Source: Clostridiales bacterium
GTDB lineage: Bacteria > Bacillota > Clostridia > Lachnospirales > WQUN01
DNA length: 10,132 nucleotides
Assembly: GCA_031254075.1 (NCBI GenBank)
Contig: JAIRVD010000092.1
Coordinates: 1 to 10,132, forward strand
Reading direction: 5' to 3'
Shown: positions 1-6,386 of the stretch, one piece after another
How positions within the stretch are numbered: position 1 is the stretch's first letter
How the letters are laid out: each line of letters opens with the position of its first letter
The notes under the pieces: generated by a model
Seen by the model: the letters and a program-made list of their open reading frames with translations, nothing else
Databases searched by the model: none
Told to the model about the DNA's origin: nothing
Translations under genes and position numbers: made by a program

Positions 1-1
1 A

Positions 2-316
2 ACGAATTGCGATTTCCTCGCAGGCGATGCATTCGAAGTTATCGCACGCGAAAATTTTTCCCCAAACACAATAATCGCCGACCCGCCGCGCGACGGACTC
101 GCGCCGAAAGCTTTGGCAAAAATCGCCTCGCTTTCCGCTTCGCGAATCGTTTACGTTGCGTGCAAACCCAAATCACTCGCACGCGACATCCCCGCATTAA
201 TCGAAGCCGGCTACACGCTCTCAAAAATCGAAGCCGTTGATATGTTTCCGCGCACACCGCATGTGGAATGCGTTTGTTTGCTGTCAAAACCAATTGACCG
301 ATGGGCTGAACAATAA
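2..316 (+). CDS. rlmD: 23S rRNA (uracil-5-)-methyltransferase, RlmD/RumA-TrmA family, C-terminal fragment
   Basis: The reading frame is open from base 2 and stops at TAA 314-316, giving the last 104 residues of a protein whose start lies outside the window. The family transfers a methyl group from S-adenosylmethionine to C5 of a uridine in 23S rRNA (RlmD, RlmC or RlmCD types) or in tRNA (TrmA). Three family signatures are visible in order: IIADPPRDGL, the SAM-domain motif with the catalytic-site Asp-Pro-Pro; YVACKPKSLARD, which holds the nucleophilic Cys and is usually YVSCNPxTLARD; and VDMFPRTPHVE with the general-base Glu. The C-terminus right after HVECVCLLSK is normal for the family, so the gene looks intact at this end. 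The N-terminal TRAM domain and any Fe-S cysteines are not in the window, so the exact subfamily and target uridine cannot be decided. The symbol is therefore tentative, while the family is secure. Confidence 0.88.
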   Translation, partial: TNCDFLAGDAFEVIARENFSPNTIIADPPRDGLAPKALAKIASLSASRIVYVACKPKSLARDIPALIEAGYTLSKIEAVDMFPRTPHVECVCLLSKPIDRWAEQ

Positions 317-317
317 C

Positions 318-348
318 ACAGAAACGGCGCATATCGCGCCGTTCCTGT
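318..348. terminator. Hairpin between convergent genes, probable bidirectional terminator
   Basis: A GC-rich inverted repeat, AACGGCGC (323-330) and GCGCCGTT (336-343), closes on a 5-nt loop. It extends outward to about 318/348 past one mismatch (322/344). It sits 1 nt after the stop of the methyltransferase gene and 22 nt after the stop of the minus-strand lipoprotein gene, so it could end both transcripts. The flanking sequence is AT-rich but has no long T-run on either strand, so strength is uncertain. Confidence 0.6.
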
Positions 349-370
349 TATTTACATATTAATACATTTA

Positions 371-1771
371 CTACTTTGTTCTGCCTGCGTTAGGTGCAAC
401 GGGTATGGAATCATGTTGCGTATTGTTATTTGCGTTGTTTGTATTATTCGTGTTGGTGTTCATGCCGTTGTTTGTGTCTCCGTTGGTATTATAGTTACCG
501 TTGGTATTATAGTTCCCGTTGGTATCATAGTTACCGTTGTTGTAGTTATTATAGTTGTTGTTGTAATAACTATCGTCATAGGCTGAAGGAGCGGGTGCAG
601 GGCTTTGTTGCGGTGCAGTTTTTACGGGCTTTTGTTGCTTGTTGAAGAAGGCTACATTGTCGTTTTCAAAACTGCTTACCGCAAGTGTACCGTCAACTGT
701 GTTCGCTAAACCAATACCGTTTGTGTTGCGTCCGGTTATGGTGTTTTGATTATAATATGCGCTGCGGTTATAGTTGCTGTAGTTACCGTTGTTACCGCGG
801 CTTACATTGATGTTGCGGCCGCTGCTCATGTTACGGTTTGCGCTTGTATTGCGATTCATGTTGCGGTTTGTTCTGCGATTTACGTTTGCAGAATTCTCAA
901 TACGGTTGTTTACACGAGTGTTTGCGCGGTTATTTGCGCGACGTGTTGCGCGGTTTACGTTAGAAGAACTTTCGATACGGCTGCCTGTACGACTGTTTAC
1001 ATTGTTGTTCATACGGTTGTTTCTGCGTTGTCCGTTGCGAGTTGAGCGGTTTGCGCCGCTTCTGGAAACACCGCGCATCGTGCGACCCATGTCATGACGA
1101 CCGGATACGCTCGGATTTACGTTATAATGTGCGGTATTGTCTGTTGCGCTGCGGTTTACGCTATGGTCAGCGGTAGCGGAAGAATTTTGCTTAACGTTAT
1201 CCGTGCTGCGCGTTGCGTTTTGTTCCGCGTTACGTGTAACGTGTTGATTTGTATTGCGGCTTACGCCGTGGTTTGTATTGCGAGTAACATTATTGTTCGT
1301 GTTACGTGTTGTATTGCGTGTTCTGTTGTGATTTGTGTTTCGATTTGTGTTGCGATTTGCACTGCGTCTTGCGGCGCGGTTTGTGCTTTGTTCAAGCGGT
1401 CTTGCGGTTTGATTGTTCGCTCCGCGTTGAAAGGTTGTTCCCATTCTGCCTTGCGGACGACCGATATTTAATGAACGATTCGGTGTACGGGTAACGCGAT
1501 TGCCTACGCCGTCGGTGAAATTGCGAGCTGTGTTACCGATGCCTCTTGCCGCGCGGTTAATTCCGCGTGTTGTGCGTCCGAAAAATCCGCGATTCGTTCT
1601 TCCGTCCGTTGTTCTTCCGTTCGTGTAAGAATCTGCACGTCCGTGAACCGCGTCGGTTAAACGTTCACCGTTTCTGTTGCCGTGGTTTCGTTCGGGAATG
1701 TTGCTTGAGCAGCCCGTAACGGCAAGCATCGTTGCTACCGTACCAACTGCGATTAAACGTCTGAAATTCAT
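371..1771 (-). CDS. Asn/Arg/Thr-rich repetitive lipoprotein, function unknown
   Basis: I do not recognise this 466-residue protein. The N-terminus is a clear lipoprotein signal: Arg4-Arg5, a hydrophobic stretch 6-18, then the lipobox VTGC with Cys21 as the lipidated residue. The mature protein should be anchored on the outer face of the cytoplasmic membrane, or in an outer membrane if the cell has one. By hand count about 105 of 466 residues are Asn and about 61 are Arg, nearly all the Arg before residue 350. The architecture is in blocks: a basic Asn/Arg/Thr region (22-348) of degenerate repeats, a short island of normal composition (about 350-380), a Pro/Ala/Gln linker (381-397), and an Asn/Tyr/Thr/Gly tail (398-450). 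No catalytic motif is visible. The start is well supported: ATG 1771 follows GGGGAGGA with 7 nt spacing. The low-complexity frame stays open for 1.4 kb and has a signal peptide and ribosome binding site, so it is very probably a real gene. Binding to anionic wall polymers or to DNA would be a guess from charge alone. Confidence 0.8.
   Translation of the reverse strand: MNFRRLIAVGTVATMLAVTGCSSNIPERNHGNRNGERLTDAVHGRADSYTNGRTTDGRTNRGFFGRTTRGINRAARGIGNTARNFTDGVGNRVTRTPNRSLNIGRPQGRMGTTFQRGANNQTARPLEQSTNRAARRSANRNTNRNTNHNRTRNTTRNTNNNVTRNTNHGVSRNTNQHVTRNAEQNATRSTDNVKQNSSATADHSVNRSATDNTAHYNVNPSVSGRHDMGRTMRGVSRSGANRSTRNGQRRNNRMNNNVNSRTGSRIESSSNVNRATRRANNRANTRVNNRIENSANVNRRTNRNMNRNTSANRNMSSGRNINVSRGNNGNYSNYNRSAYYNQNTITGRNTNGIGLANTVDGTLAVSSFENDNVAFFNKQQKPVKTAPQQSPAPAPSAYDDSYYNNNYNNYNNGNYDTNGNYNTNGNYNTNGDTNNGMNTNTNNTNNANNNTQHDSIPVAPNAGRTK
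480..533 (-). repeat. Three tandem 18-bp repeats in the lipoprotein tail
   Basis: Three consecutive 18-bp units (480-497, 498-515, 516-533) share the consensus ccgttggtattatagtta with single-base differences. A partial, diverged unit follows. On the coding strand they encode a hexapeptide repeat of the type Asn-Tyr-(Asn/Asp)-Thr-Asn-Gly near the C-terminus of the lipoprotein. Confidence 0.85.
830..979 (-). repeat. Degenerate 75-bp (25-residue) tandem duplication in the lipoprotein
   Basis: Residues 265-289 and 290-314 of the lipoprotein align without gaps. They begin RIESSSNVNR and RIENSANVNR and match at 13 of 25 positions by hand count. The DNA units are 905-979 and 830-904. Confidence 0.6.
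1193..1312 (-). repeat. Five 24-bp units encoding an octapeptide repeat in the lipoprotein
   Basis: Residues 154-193 form five consecutive eight-residue units of the type (V/T/A)(T/S)RNTNxx. An Arg recurs exactly every eight residues, at 156, 164, 172, 180 and 188. The first position is Thr154, Val162, Val170, Val178 and Ala186. The last two units are diverged. Confidence 0.7.
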
Positions 1772-1793
1772 TTATATTTCCTCCCCAGTTTAC

Positions 1794-1827
1794 AAAAAAA
1801 ATTCGCGGGCTGATTTAGCCTGCGAAT
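1794..1827 (-). terminator. Intrinsic terminator or attenuator in front of the lipoprotein gene
   Basis: An 11-bp inverted repeat (1801-1811 with 1817-1827, 5-nt loop 1812-1816) is followed on the minus strand by seven further T residues (opposite 1800-1794). That is a textbook intrinsic terminator for leftward transcription. One stem position (1807/1821) is an A-C mismatch on the minus-strand RNA. It lies about 120 nt after the nif3 stop and could end the dnaG operon transcript. Only 22 nt separate the U-tract from the lipoprotein ATG, and that stretch holds the ribosome binding site, so it may instead act as a leader attenuator for that gene. Confidence 0.75.
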
Positions 1828-1900
1828 ATATTTTGAGCAAATTTAATTTTATAATACTGTGCTACGTTTGGAATTGAAGCCAATTTTTTAAATCTGTCAT

Positions 1901-1923
1901 GAAAAGCGGCTTTACCGTTTTTC
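1901..1923 (-). terminator. Weak hairpin just after nif3
   Basis: The inverted repeat GAAAAGCGG (1901-1909) and CCGTTTTTC (1915-1923) has a 5-nt loop and begins 24 nt downstream of the nif3 stop. On the minus-strand RNA it contains one A-C mismatch, and the only T-run is the end of the stem. It may help end the operon transcript, but the hairpin at 1794-1827 is the better candidate. The rest of 1828-1947 holds an AT-rich segment with a possible -10 (TATTAT, opposite 1851-1856) but no convincing -35. Confidence 0.3.
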
Positions 1924-1947
1924 GCTGCGAGTGCAAGCGGAAACTGC

Positions 1948-2739
1948 TCAGTGGTTTCCTATATGCTTGAAAACCTGTCCGTCTATAGATGAGGGAAAAA
2001 TTTCGACTTGATTTTTGAACCGCGAAATAATCGCGTCAACAACAAGAATTTCGCTGCCGTAATGCGTAATATCAATCAATCCGATTCCGCTTTCAAGCGC
2101 TTCCTGAACGCAGTGATAGCGCAAGTCGCCGGTGATATACGCGTCGCAATTCTGCGAAATCGCGGCGTCAACGTATCTGGCGGAAGAACCGTCTCCGCCG
2201 CAAATCGCGACCTTTTTAATTTTTTTATCGGAAGAACCCGAAAAGCGCAGTGACGGAAGATTCAACGAAATTTTTACATTTTCCGCGAGCCGCGAAAGCG
2301 TTGTTTCTTCTGAAATAAAACCAACCCGCCCGATTCCGATGCATTCATTTTCTTCCTTTATAAGAGGAGAAACATAATTGAGTCCGATTTTTTCCGCAAG
2401 ACAATCGCTAACGCCGCCGACTGCCTTATCCAAGTTAGTATGCGCACAAAAACAGCCGATTCCATTTTTCACCAGCGAAATAATTTTCCGCCCGGTGGAA
2501 TCCGCTGATGTAACGCGCTTTATCGGATTATACACAAGCGGATGATGGCAAATAATAAAATCAAATCCACCCGCAACCGCCTCGCCGATAACCTCCTCGG
2601 TCGCGTCGAGCGCAACCAAAATTTTCTTAACAGGCGCACCGGCATCGCCGATTAACAGGCCTACATTATCCCAATCTTCCGCATAAGACATAGGCGCCCA
2701 TTCTTCAAACTGTGAAATTATCTGTTCCGCTGTAAGCAT
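1948..2739 (-). CDS. Nif3-like dinuclear metal centre protein (DUF34/YbgI/YqfO family)
   Basis: This 263-residue protein belongs to the Nif3/DUF34 family, ring-shaped hexamers with a two-metal site in each subunit. The precise reaction is not settled; a GTP cyclohydrolase I type 2 label is often copied in databases with little support. The metal ligands are visible: CHHPL (His65, His66), HTNLD (Asp104) and THYGSE (His226, Glu230), spaced as in Escherichia coli YbgI. Further family signatures are WDNVGLLIG near residue 23, GGDG near 181 and DAYITGDLRYH near 199. Its length fits the short YbgI form without the inserted domain found in Bacillus YqfO. The start was set at ATG 2739, not the in-frame ATG at 2760, because AGAGGA lies 9 nt before it and nothing suitable precedes 2760. 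It overlaps the end of trmK by 22 nt and is the last gene of the dnaG operon. Confidence 0.92.
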   Translation of the reverse strand: MLTAEQIISQFEEWAPMSYAEDWDNVGLLIGDAGAPVKKILVALDATEEVIGEAVAGGFDFIICHHPLVYNPIKRVTSADSTGRKIISLVKNGIGCFCAHTNLDKAVGGVSDCLAEKIGLNYVSPLIKEENECIGIGRVGFISEETTLSRLAENVKISLNLPSLRFSGSSDKKIKKVAICGGDGSSARYVDAAISQNCDAYITGDLRYHCVQEALESGIGLIDITHYGSEILVVDAIISRFKNQVEIFPSSIDGQVFKHIGNH

Positions 2740-3386
2740 AAAATTTTTTCCTCTATCCATTCCAATCGTTTTTTTTCTTTTTCGCGCGCGCCCTCGTCCG
2801 TGATTGCATCAAAATACCCCGCTGATTTTTTACGCATTTCACAAAGATATAACAGTAAATCCGGGCTTTCAATTTTCCCCAAAAAATATTCCGCGTCTGT
2901 CCACGGAATATCTTTCGCGTTTTTCGCGCCTTTCACAGTTAAAACTACATAAAACCGCGAACGCTCAATTGCGAGTTTTTCACTTATTATATTGCTCATA
3001 TTCGAATGTAAAAACCTTCGTAATTCTTCCAAATCGTGCTGAGGCTGAAGAACCAATTTTGCATTTTCAATTTTTTTCGGCGCAGCTTTCAGAATTTCAA
3101 CAATTCGCATTCCGCCCATTCCGGCGATTACGACGCAATCAGCTTCGTTCTCACGCAACGGATTTAATCCGTCGCCGAGCCGCGCTTCTATTCTCTCAGA
3201 AAACCCCGCCTTACATATGTTTTTTTTCGCAATTTTCAGCGGACCCGCATTAATATCGCACGCAATTGCCTTTTCGCAAATTCCCGCACGAACTGCTTCA
3301 ATCGGCAAATATGCGTGGTCTGTTCCGATGTCGGCAAGAACGCTGCAATTTCCGACGCATTCAAGCAATTTGCTTAAACGAATCAA
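2718..3386 (-). CDS. trmK: tRNA (adenine(22)-N1)-methyltransferase TrmK
   Basis: The 222-residue protein matches TrmK (YqfN), the class I SAM-dependent enzyme that makes 1-methyladenosine at position 22 of bacterial tRNAs. The SAM-binding fold is visible from the start: [13 protein letters not shown] (17-29) is motif I, Asp44 ends strand 2, RLGDGL (69-74) follows, and [13 protein letters not shown] (87-99) is the family's hallmark. The charged, helical C-terminal part (about 170-222) fits the coiled-coil extension of the family. The start codon is TTG at 3386. It overlaps the sigma factor's TGA stop as TTGA (3383-3386), with AAAGGA about 9 nt upstream. Position directly after the sigma gene and before nif3 is as in Bacillus. 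The overlaps on both sides suggest translational coupling. The function call rests on motif and synteny and is solid. Confidence 0.93.
   Translation of the reverse strand: MIRLSKLLECVGNCSVLADIGTDHAYLPIEAVRAGICEKAIACDINAGPLKIAKKNICKAGFSERIEARLGDGLNPLRENEADCVVIAGMGGMRIVEILKAAPKKIENAKLVLQPQHDLEELRRFLHSNMSNIISEKLAIERSRFYVVLTVKGAKNAKDIPWTDAEYFLGKIESPDLLLYLCEMRKKSAGYFDAITDEGAREKEKKRLEWIEEKILCLQRNR
2749..2754 (-). promoter_or_regulatory. Ribosome binding site deciding the nif3 start
   Basis: AGAGGA on the minus strand lies 9 nt upstream of ATG 2739. It falls inside the last codons of trmK, so nif3 translation is probably coupled to trmK. The alternative ATG at 2760 would place this site inside the gene. 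Confidence 0.65.
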
Positions 3387-4468
3387 TCCAAATAATCCTT
3401 TAACTTTTTGCTCCTGCTGGGATGACGAAGTTTGCGTAAAGCCTTTGCCTCAATTTGGCGAATGCGCTCTCGCGTAACGCTGAATTCTTTGCCGACTTCT
3501 TCGAGTGTGCGTGCGCGTCCGTCGTCCAGTCCGAAGCGCAGACGCAAAACTTTTTCTTCGCGGTCGGTCAGCGTGTCGAGAACGTCGATTAGTTGTTCTT
3601 TCAATAGAGTAAACGCCGCCGCTTCCGCAGGCGCGGGAATATCGTCGTCGGGAATAAAATCGCCAAGATGGCTGTCTTCTTCCTCACCGATTGGCGTTTC
3701 AAGCGAAACGGGTTCTTGTCCGATTTTCAGAATTTCACGGACTTTTTCCACCGGCATTTGCATTTCCTTTGCGAGTTCGTCGGGGGTGGGGTCGCGCCCG
3801 AGTTCTTGCAAAAGTTGGCGCGAAACGCGAATTAATTTATTAATCGTCTCAACCATGTGAACGGGAATACGAATCGTTCGCGCTTGGTCGGCGATTGCGC
3901 GCGTGATGGCTTGTCTAATCCACCAAGTTGCGTATGTGCTGAATTTATATCCTTTTGTATAGTCAAATTTTTCGACAGCTTTAATAAGCCCGAGATTGCC
4001 CTCTTGAATTAAATCCAAGAACAACATCCCGCGCCCGACATATCTTTTTGCAATTGATACAACCAAACGCAAATTCGCCTCAGCCAAACGCTGTTTTGCG
4101 TTTTCGTCGCCTTCCTCCATACGCATCGCAAGCTGAACTTCCTCGTCGCCCGTTAAAAGCGGCACTTTTCCGATTTCCTTCAAATACATGCGAACATGGT
4201 CGTCGATATTTATTGCGCCTTCTACGGCAGAAATGTCGATTTCTTTTTCCTTTTCAACATCAGAACCCATGCCTGAAGAAAGCTCGATGCCCTGCGTTTC
4301 GAGCCATTCGTAGACACGTTCCACTTGGTCGGGGTCAAGGTCAACGTCGCCAAGGAACTCCATAATTTCCTTATGGTCAAGCACGTTTTTGTTCTTTTTG
4401 CCGATGATGACAAGCTCTTCCAAGCGGTTCATTAGCAGTGGGTCGTCAAAGGATTTCAAAAAAACCAT
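3383..4468 (-). CDS. rpoD: Housekeeping RNA polymerase sigma-70 factor (RpoD/SigA)
   Basis: This 361-residue primary sigma factor directs RNA polymerase to -35/-10 promoters. All regions are present. A short region 1.1 (about 13-65) has [10 protein letters not shown] and KEIMEFL. Region 1.2 holds [17 protein letters not shown] (90-106). Region 2 (about 126-200) holds [31 protein letters not shown] and [19 protein letters not shown], the core-binding and -10 melting elements. Region 3 (about 200-275) holds [13 protein letters not shown]. Region 4 (about 287-360) holds [13 protein letters not shown] and the helix-turn-helix [32 protein letters not shown] split across 321-352. The length is typical of Gram-positive SigA and lacks the large insert of proteobacterial RpoD. 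It follows dnaG by 21 nt. The start is a little uncertain: AAGGGA sits only 0-1 nt before ATG 4468, so TTG 4459, which is spaced better, may be used instead. Confidence 0.96.
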   Translation of the reverse strand: MVFLKSFDDPLLMNRLEELVIIGKKNKNVLDHKEIMEFLGDVDLDPDQVERVYEWLETQGIELSSGMGSDVEKEKEIDISAVEGAINIDDHVRMYLKEIGKVPLLTGDEEVQLAMRMEEGDENAKQRLAEANLRLVVSIAKRYVGRGMLFLDLIQEGNLGLIKAVEKFDYTKGYKFSTYATWWIRQAITRAIADQARTIRIPVHMVETINKLIRVSRQLLQELGRDPTPDELAKEMQMPVEKVREILKIGQEPVSLETPIGEEEDSHLGDFIPDDDIPAPAEAAAFTLLKEQLIDVLDTLTDREEKVLRLRFGLDDGRARTLEEVGKEFSVTRERIRQIEAKALRKLRHPSRSKKLKDYLD

Positions 4469-4474
4469 TCCCTT
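4469..4474 (-). promoter_or_regulatory. Oddly placed ribosome binding site of the sigma gene
   Basis: AAGGGA on the minus strand directly abuts ATG 4468, which is too close for efficient initiation there. It lies 9 nt before TTG 4459 (codon 4 of the longer frame), a normal spacing. Either the true start is TTG 4459, which would remove three residues, or initiation at 4468 depends on coupling with dnaG. Confidence 0.4.
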
Positions 4475-4489
4475 CGTATCGCTATTATT

Positions 4490-6262
4490 CTATCCATCAT
4501 GCATTGATATATTCAATGAATTTATAGTTTTTATCTGAAAATGAAGCGAATTAACGGCATTTGTATCATTTCTTTCGGTTTCTATGCGAGATTTAAGCCA
4601 GGAAAGTTTAATTTTCTTTGCCATATCGTTTAAAGCCTTTTGTCTGGCGTCTTTAGAAGGATAATCCTTCGTATCGGAAAAAATCTCTGCAATTGTTTGA
4701 TGCTCTTCGTCGGAATCGAACAAATCAAAAACGTCTGATGGCGTATTTACGGTGTTTTTGAACGCTAAAACTAGAAGTTTTCCAAAAATCCCGCCGCCTA
4801 TTTCTTCCGACGAAAGACATTCGCTTTTTTTCAAAGCGTTCGCGGCGGAAGAATCTGATAATACAAGGTTCAGCAAGCCCTTAATCGCATTTTTTAGTCC
4901 GATATCTTCTCCGCGTTTTTTCAGAATATAAGTACGTGGTTCGGGCGAATACCCGCTTGTTACTCCACGAATCTTTTCAATTTCTTTGAAAATCGCGGAA
5001 TGAGAAATTTCCGTTGCCTTTGAAATTTCCGTGGCATACGCGTCCATCTCAATTTCGCTCGGCAACGCAGCGAGGATTTTTGCGCATTCCTGTGTGAATG
5101 CAACGCGTCCTTCCATTGATTCGAGATTGTTTTTTTTTCTTATTAAATCAATTTGAAAAGCGATATGGCTTTGCGCCTGTGATAAAGTTTTTGCAAAATT
5201 CTTTGCTCCGAAACGGCTTAAATACTCGTCAGGGTCTTTTGCGTCGGGCAAATTCAAAATTTTTATTTTCAAATTTTCTTTTATAAGTACCGGAATTGCT
5301 CTTTGTGCGGCTCGGATTCCTGCTTCGTCGCTGTCAAGTATTAATATCACCGTGTTGCAGCCCGCGTTTTTTAATAATCGGGAATGCGAAGTCGTAAGCG
5401 CGGTTCCGAGAACGCCAACCGTATTCGCGAAACCGTGCAAATGCATCGCGATTACATCCATGTAGCCCTCGACGATTATTATTTGCCCTTCATGCGCCTT
5501 CTTCGCCAAGTTCAATCCGTAAAGGCATTCGCTTTTATGAAACAGCGCGGTTTCCGGCGAATTAATATATTTCGCCTCATCGGAATCGCCCATCACGCGT
5601 CCGCCGAAGCCGATTACGCGATTGCGGTTATCAATAATCGGAAACATCAAACGATTTCGAAAACGGTCATAATGCCGCGCTTCGTTTTTTTCGCTTTTTT
5701 TTACAAGCCCCGATTTCTCAAAATCTTCAACCGGCAAATCGGGAAAATTTTTCAACAGCCCGTCCCACGCGTCGGGTGAAAGCCCAAGCCCGAATCGCTT
5801 CGCCAGCGAGGGGGTTATTCCGCGCTCTTCCAAATACTTGCGCGCAGTTTTTGCGTTTTCCGCGTCTTTATCGGTTAAATTTTCGTAAAAAAAACGCGCC
5901 GCAAGTTTATTTGTTTTTGCGGCGATTTCCCTTGCCGCCGCTCTTTGCCGTTCCTGTTCTCCCGAACCTTTCTGCGGCAGATTAAAATGCACTCTTTCAG
6001 CCAATAATTTTAATGCATCGGGGAAATCCATGTTTTCTATTTTTTTTATAAAGCTGATTACATTTCCGCCCGCGCCGCAACCGAAACAATAAAAAATTTG
6101 CTTATCGCGATTCACCGAAAAGGACGGCGTTTTTTCATTGTGAAACGGACAAAGTCCGAAAAAATTTCCCGAGCGCGAAGATAATTTCACATAGCTTCCG
6201 ACGACGTCAACAATATCGTTTAACGATTTCACTTCCGAAATAATTTCTTGCGGATAAAACAT
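4490..6262 (-). CDS. dnaG: DNA primase DnaG
   Basis: This 590-residue primase makes the RNA primers for lagging-strand synthesis. Three parts are visible. The N-terminal CHC2 zinc-binding domain has ligands Cys38, His41, Cys59 and Cys62 in LCPFHNEKTPSFSV and YCFGCGAGGN. The catalytic core carries RFRNRLMFPI (200-209) and GFGGRVMG (218-225). Its TOPRIM metal site has VEGYMDVIAMH (Glu265), ILDSDEAG (Asp310, Asp312) and KDPDEYL (Asp343). The C-terminal region (about 440-590) is poorly conserved, as expected for the part that binds the replicative helicase. The start is ATG 6262, not the longer frame from 6304, because GGAGGTGA lies 4 nt upstream and the protein then begins with a typical MFYPQEIISEVK. 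It heads the operon with the sigma factor, trmK and nif3, and is divergent from the c-di-AMP operon. Confidence 0.97.
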   Translation of the reverse strand: MFYPQEIISEVKSLNDIVDVVGSYVKLSSRSGNFFGLCPFHNEKTPSFSVNRDKQIFYCFGCGAGGNVISFIKKIENMDFPDALKLLAERVHFNLPQKGSGEQERQRAAAREIAAKTNKLAARFFYENLTDKDAENAKTARKYLEERGITPSLAKRFGLGLSPDAWDGLLKNFPDLPVEDFEKSGLVKKSEKNEARHYDRFRNRLMFPIIDNRNRVIGFGGRVMGDSDEAKYINSPETALFHKSECLYGLNLAKKAHEGQIIIVEGYMDVIAMHLHGFANTVGVLGTALTTSHSRLLKNAGCNTVILILDSDEAGIRAAQRAIPVLIKENLKIKILNLPDAKDPDEYLSRFGAKNFAKTLSQAQSHIAFQIDLIRKKNNLESMEGRVAFTQECAKILAALPSEIEMDAYATEISKATEISHSAIFKEIEKIRGVTSGYSPEPRTYILKKRGEDIGLKNAIKGLLNLVLSDSSAANALKKSECLSSEEIGGGIFGKLLVLAFKNTVNTPSDVFDLFDSDEEHQTIAEIFSDTKDYPSKDARQKALNDMAKKIKLSWLKSRIETERNDTNAVNSLHFQIKTINSLNISMHDG

Positions 6263-6266
6263 AATT

Positions 6267-6274
6267 TCACCTCC
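6267..6274 (-). promoter_or_regulatory. Ribosome binding site deciding the dnaG start
   Basis: GGAGGTGA on the minus strand lies 4 nt before ATG 6262 (7 nt from the GGAGG core). It is the strongest Shine-Dalgarno sequence near this gene and rules out the in-frame ATG at 6304. Confidence 0.85.
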
Positions 6275-6285
6275 GCAATATATTA

Positions 6286-6314
6286 ATTCGACAACGAAAA
6301 GCAAAATCCTTCAA
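6286..6314 (-). promoter_or_regulatory. Candidate promoter of the dnaG operon
   Basis: On the minus strand TTGAAG (6314-6309, -35) and TCGAAT (6291-6286, -10) are 17 bp apart, each matching four of six consensus positions. Transcription would start near 6279, giving a very short leader with the ribosome binding site. This is weak evidence. Confidence 0.25.
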
Positions 6315-6343
6315 TTAATAAAAAAATTATTACAAGATATATG
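6315..6343 (+). promoter_or_regulatory. Candidate promoter of the c-di-AMP operon
   Basis: TTAATA (6315-6320) and TATATG (6338-6343) are 17 bp apart, each with four of six sigma-70 consensus bases. The start would be near 6350, about 43 nt before the first ATG. The region is AT-rich, so chance matches are likely. A second pair, TAGACT (6344-6349) and TAGTAT (6368-6373), is also possible but leaves a leader of only about 13 nt. Confidence 0.25.
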
Positions 6344-6378
6344 TAGACTTTTTCGCAGGAAAAGTGTTAGTATGCAAA

Positions 6379-6386
6379 AGAGGTGG
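6379..6386 (+). promoter_or_regulatory. Ribosome binding site deciding the start of the first membrane protein
   Basis: AGAGGTGG lies 6 nt before ATG 6393. It falls inside the longer frame starting at ATG 6372, whose own upstream AGGA is too far away (over 10 nt), so 6393 is preferred. Confidence 0.7.

Noticed and set aside
39..332. Arg-rich minus-strand frame over the methyltransferase fragment
   Set aside because: The opposite frame carries clear RlmD/TrmA motifs, so this one is a shadow produced by the GC-rich codons.
394..645. Plus-strand frame rich in Tyr, Ser, Cys and Trp
   Set aside because: It is another antisense product of the low-complexity lipoprotein tail, explained by the repeats.
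1193..1312. Regular repeats considered as a CRISPR array
   Set aside because: The units are contiguous, in frame and degenerate, with no unique spacers, and lie inside an open reading frame with a lipoprotein signal.
746..1471. Long plus-strand open frames (746-1045, 789-1097, 1094-1471) with Val/Cys/Ala-rich products
   Set aside because: They are antisense to the lipoprotein repeats. The Asn (AAC) and Arg (CGC) codons read in reverse as Val and Ala codons, which keeps the opposite strand open. They have no convincing ribosome binding sites and no family signatures.
1772..1947. Leader region considered as a known riboswitch, such as the c-di-AMP (ydaO) type
   Set aside because: Apart from two simple hairpins, I see no multi-helix conserved core and the region is too short for a ydaO-type riboswitch plus terminator.
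4048..4365. Plus-strand frame inside the sigma factor gene
   Set aside because: It is a shadow of strongly conserved sigma-70 coding sequence on the other strand.
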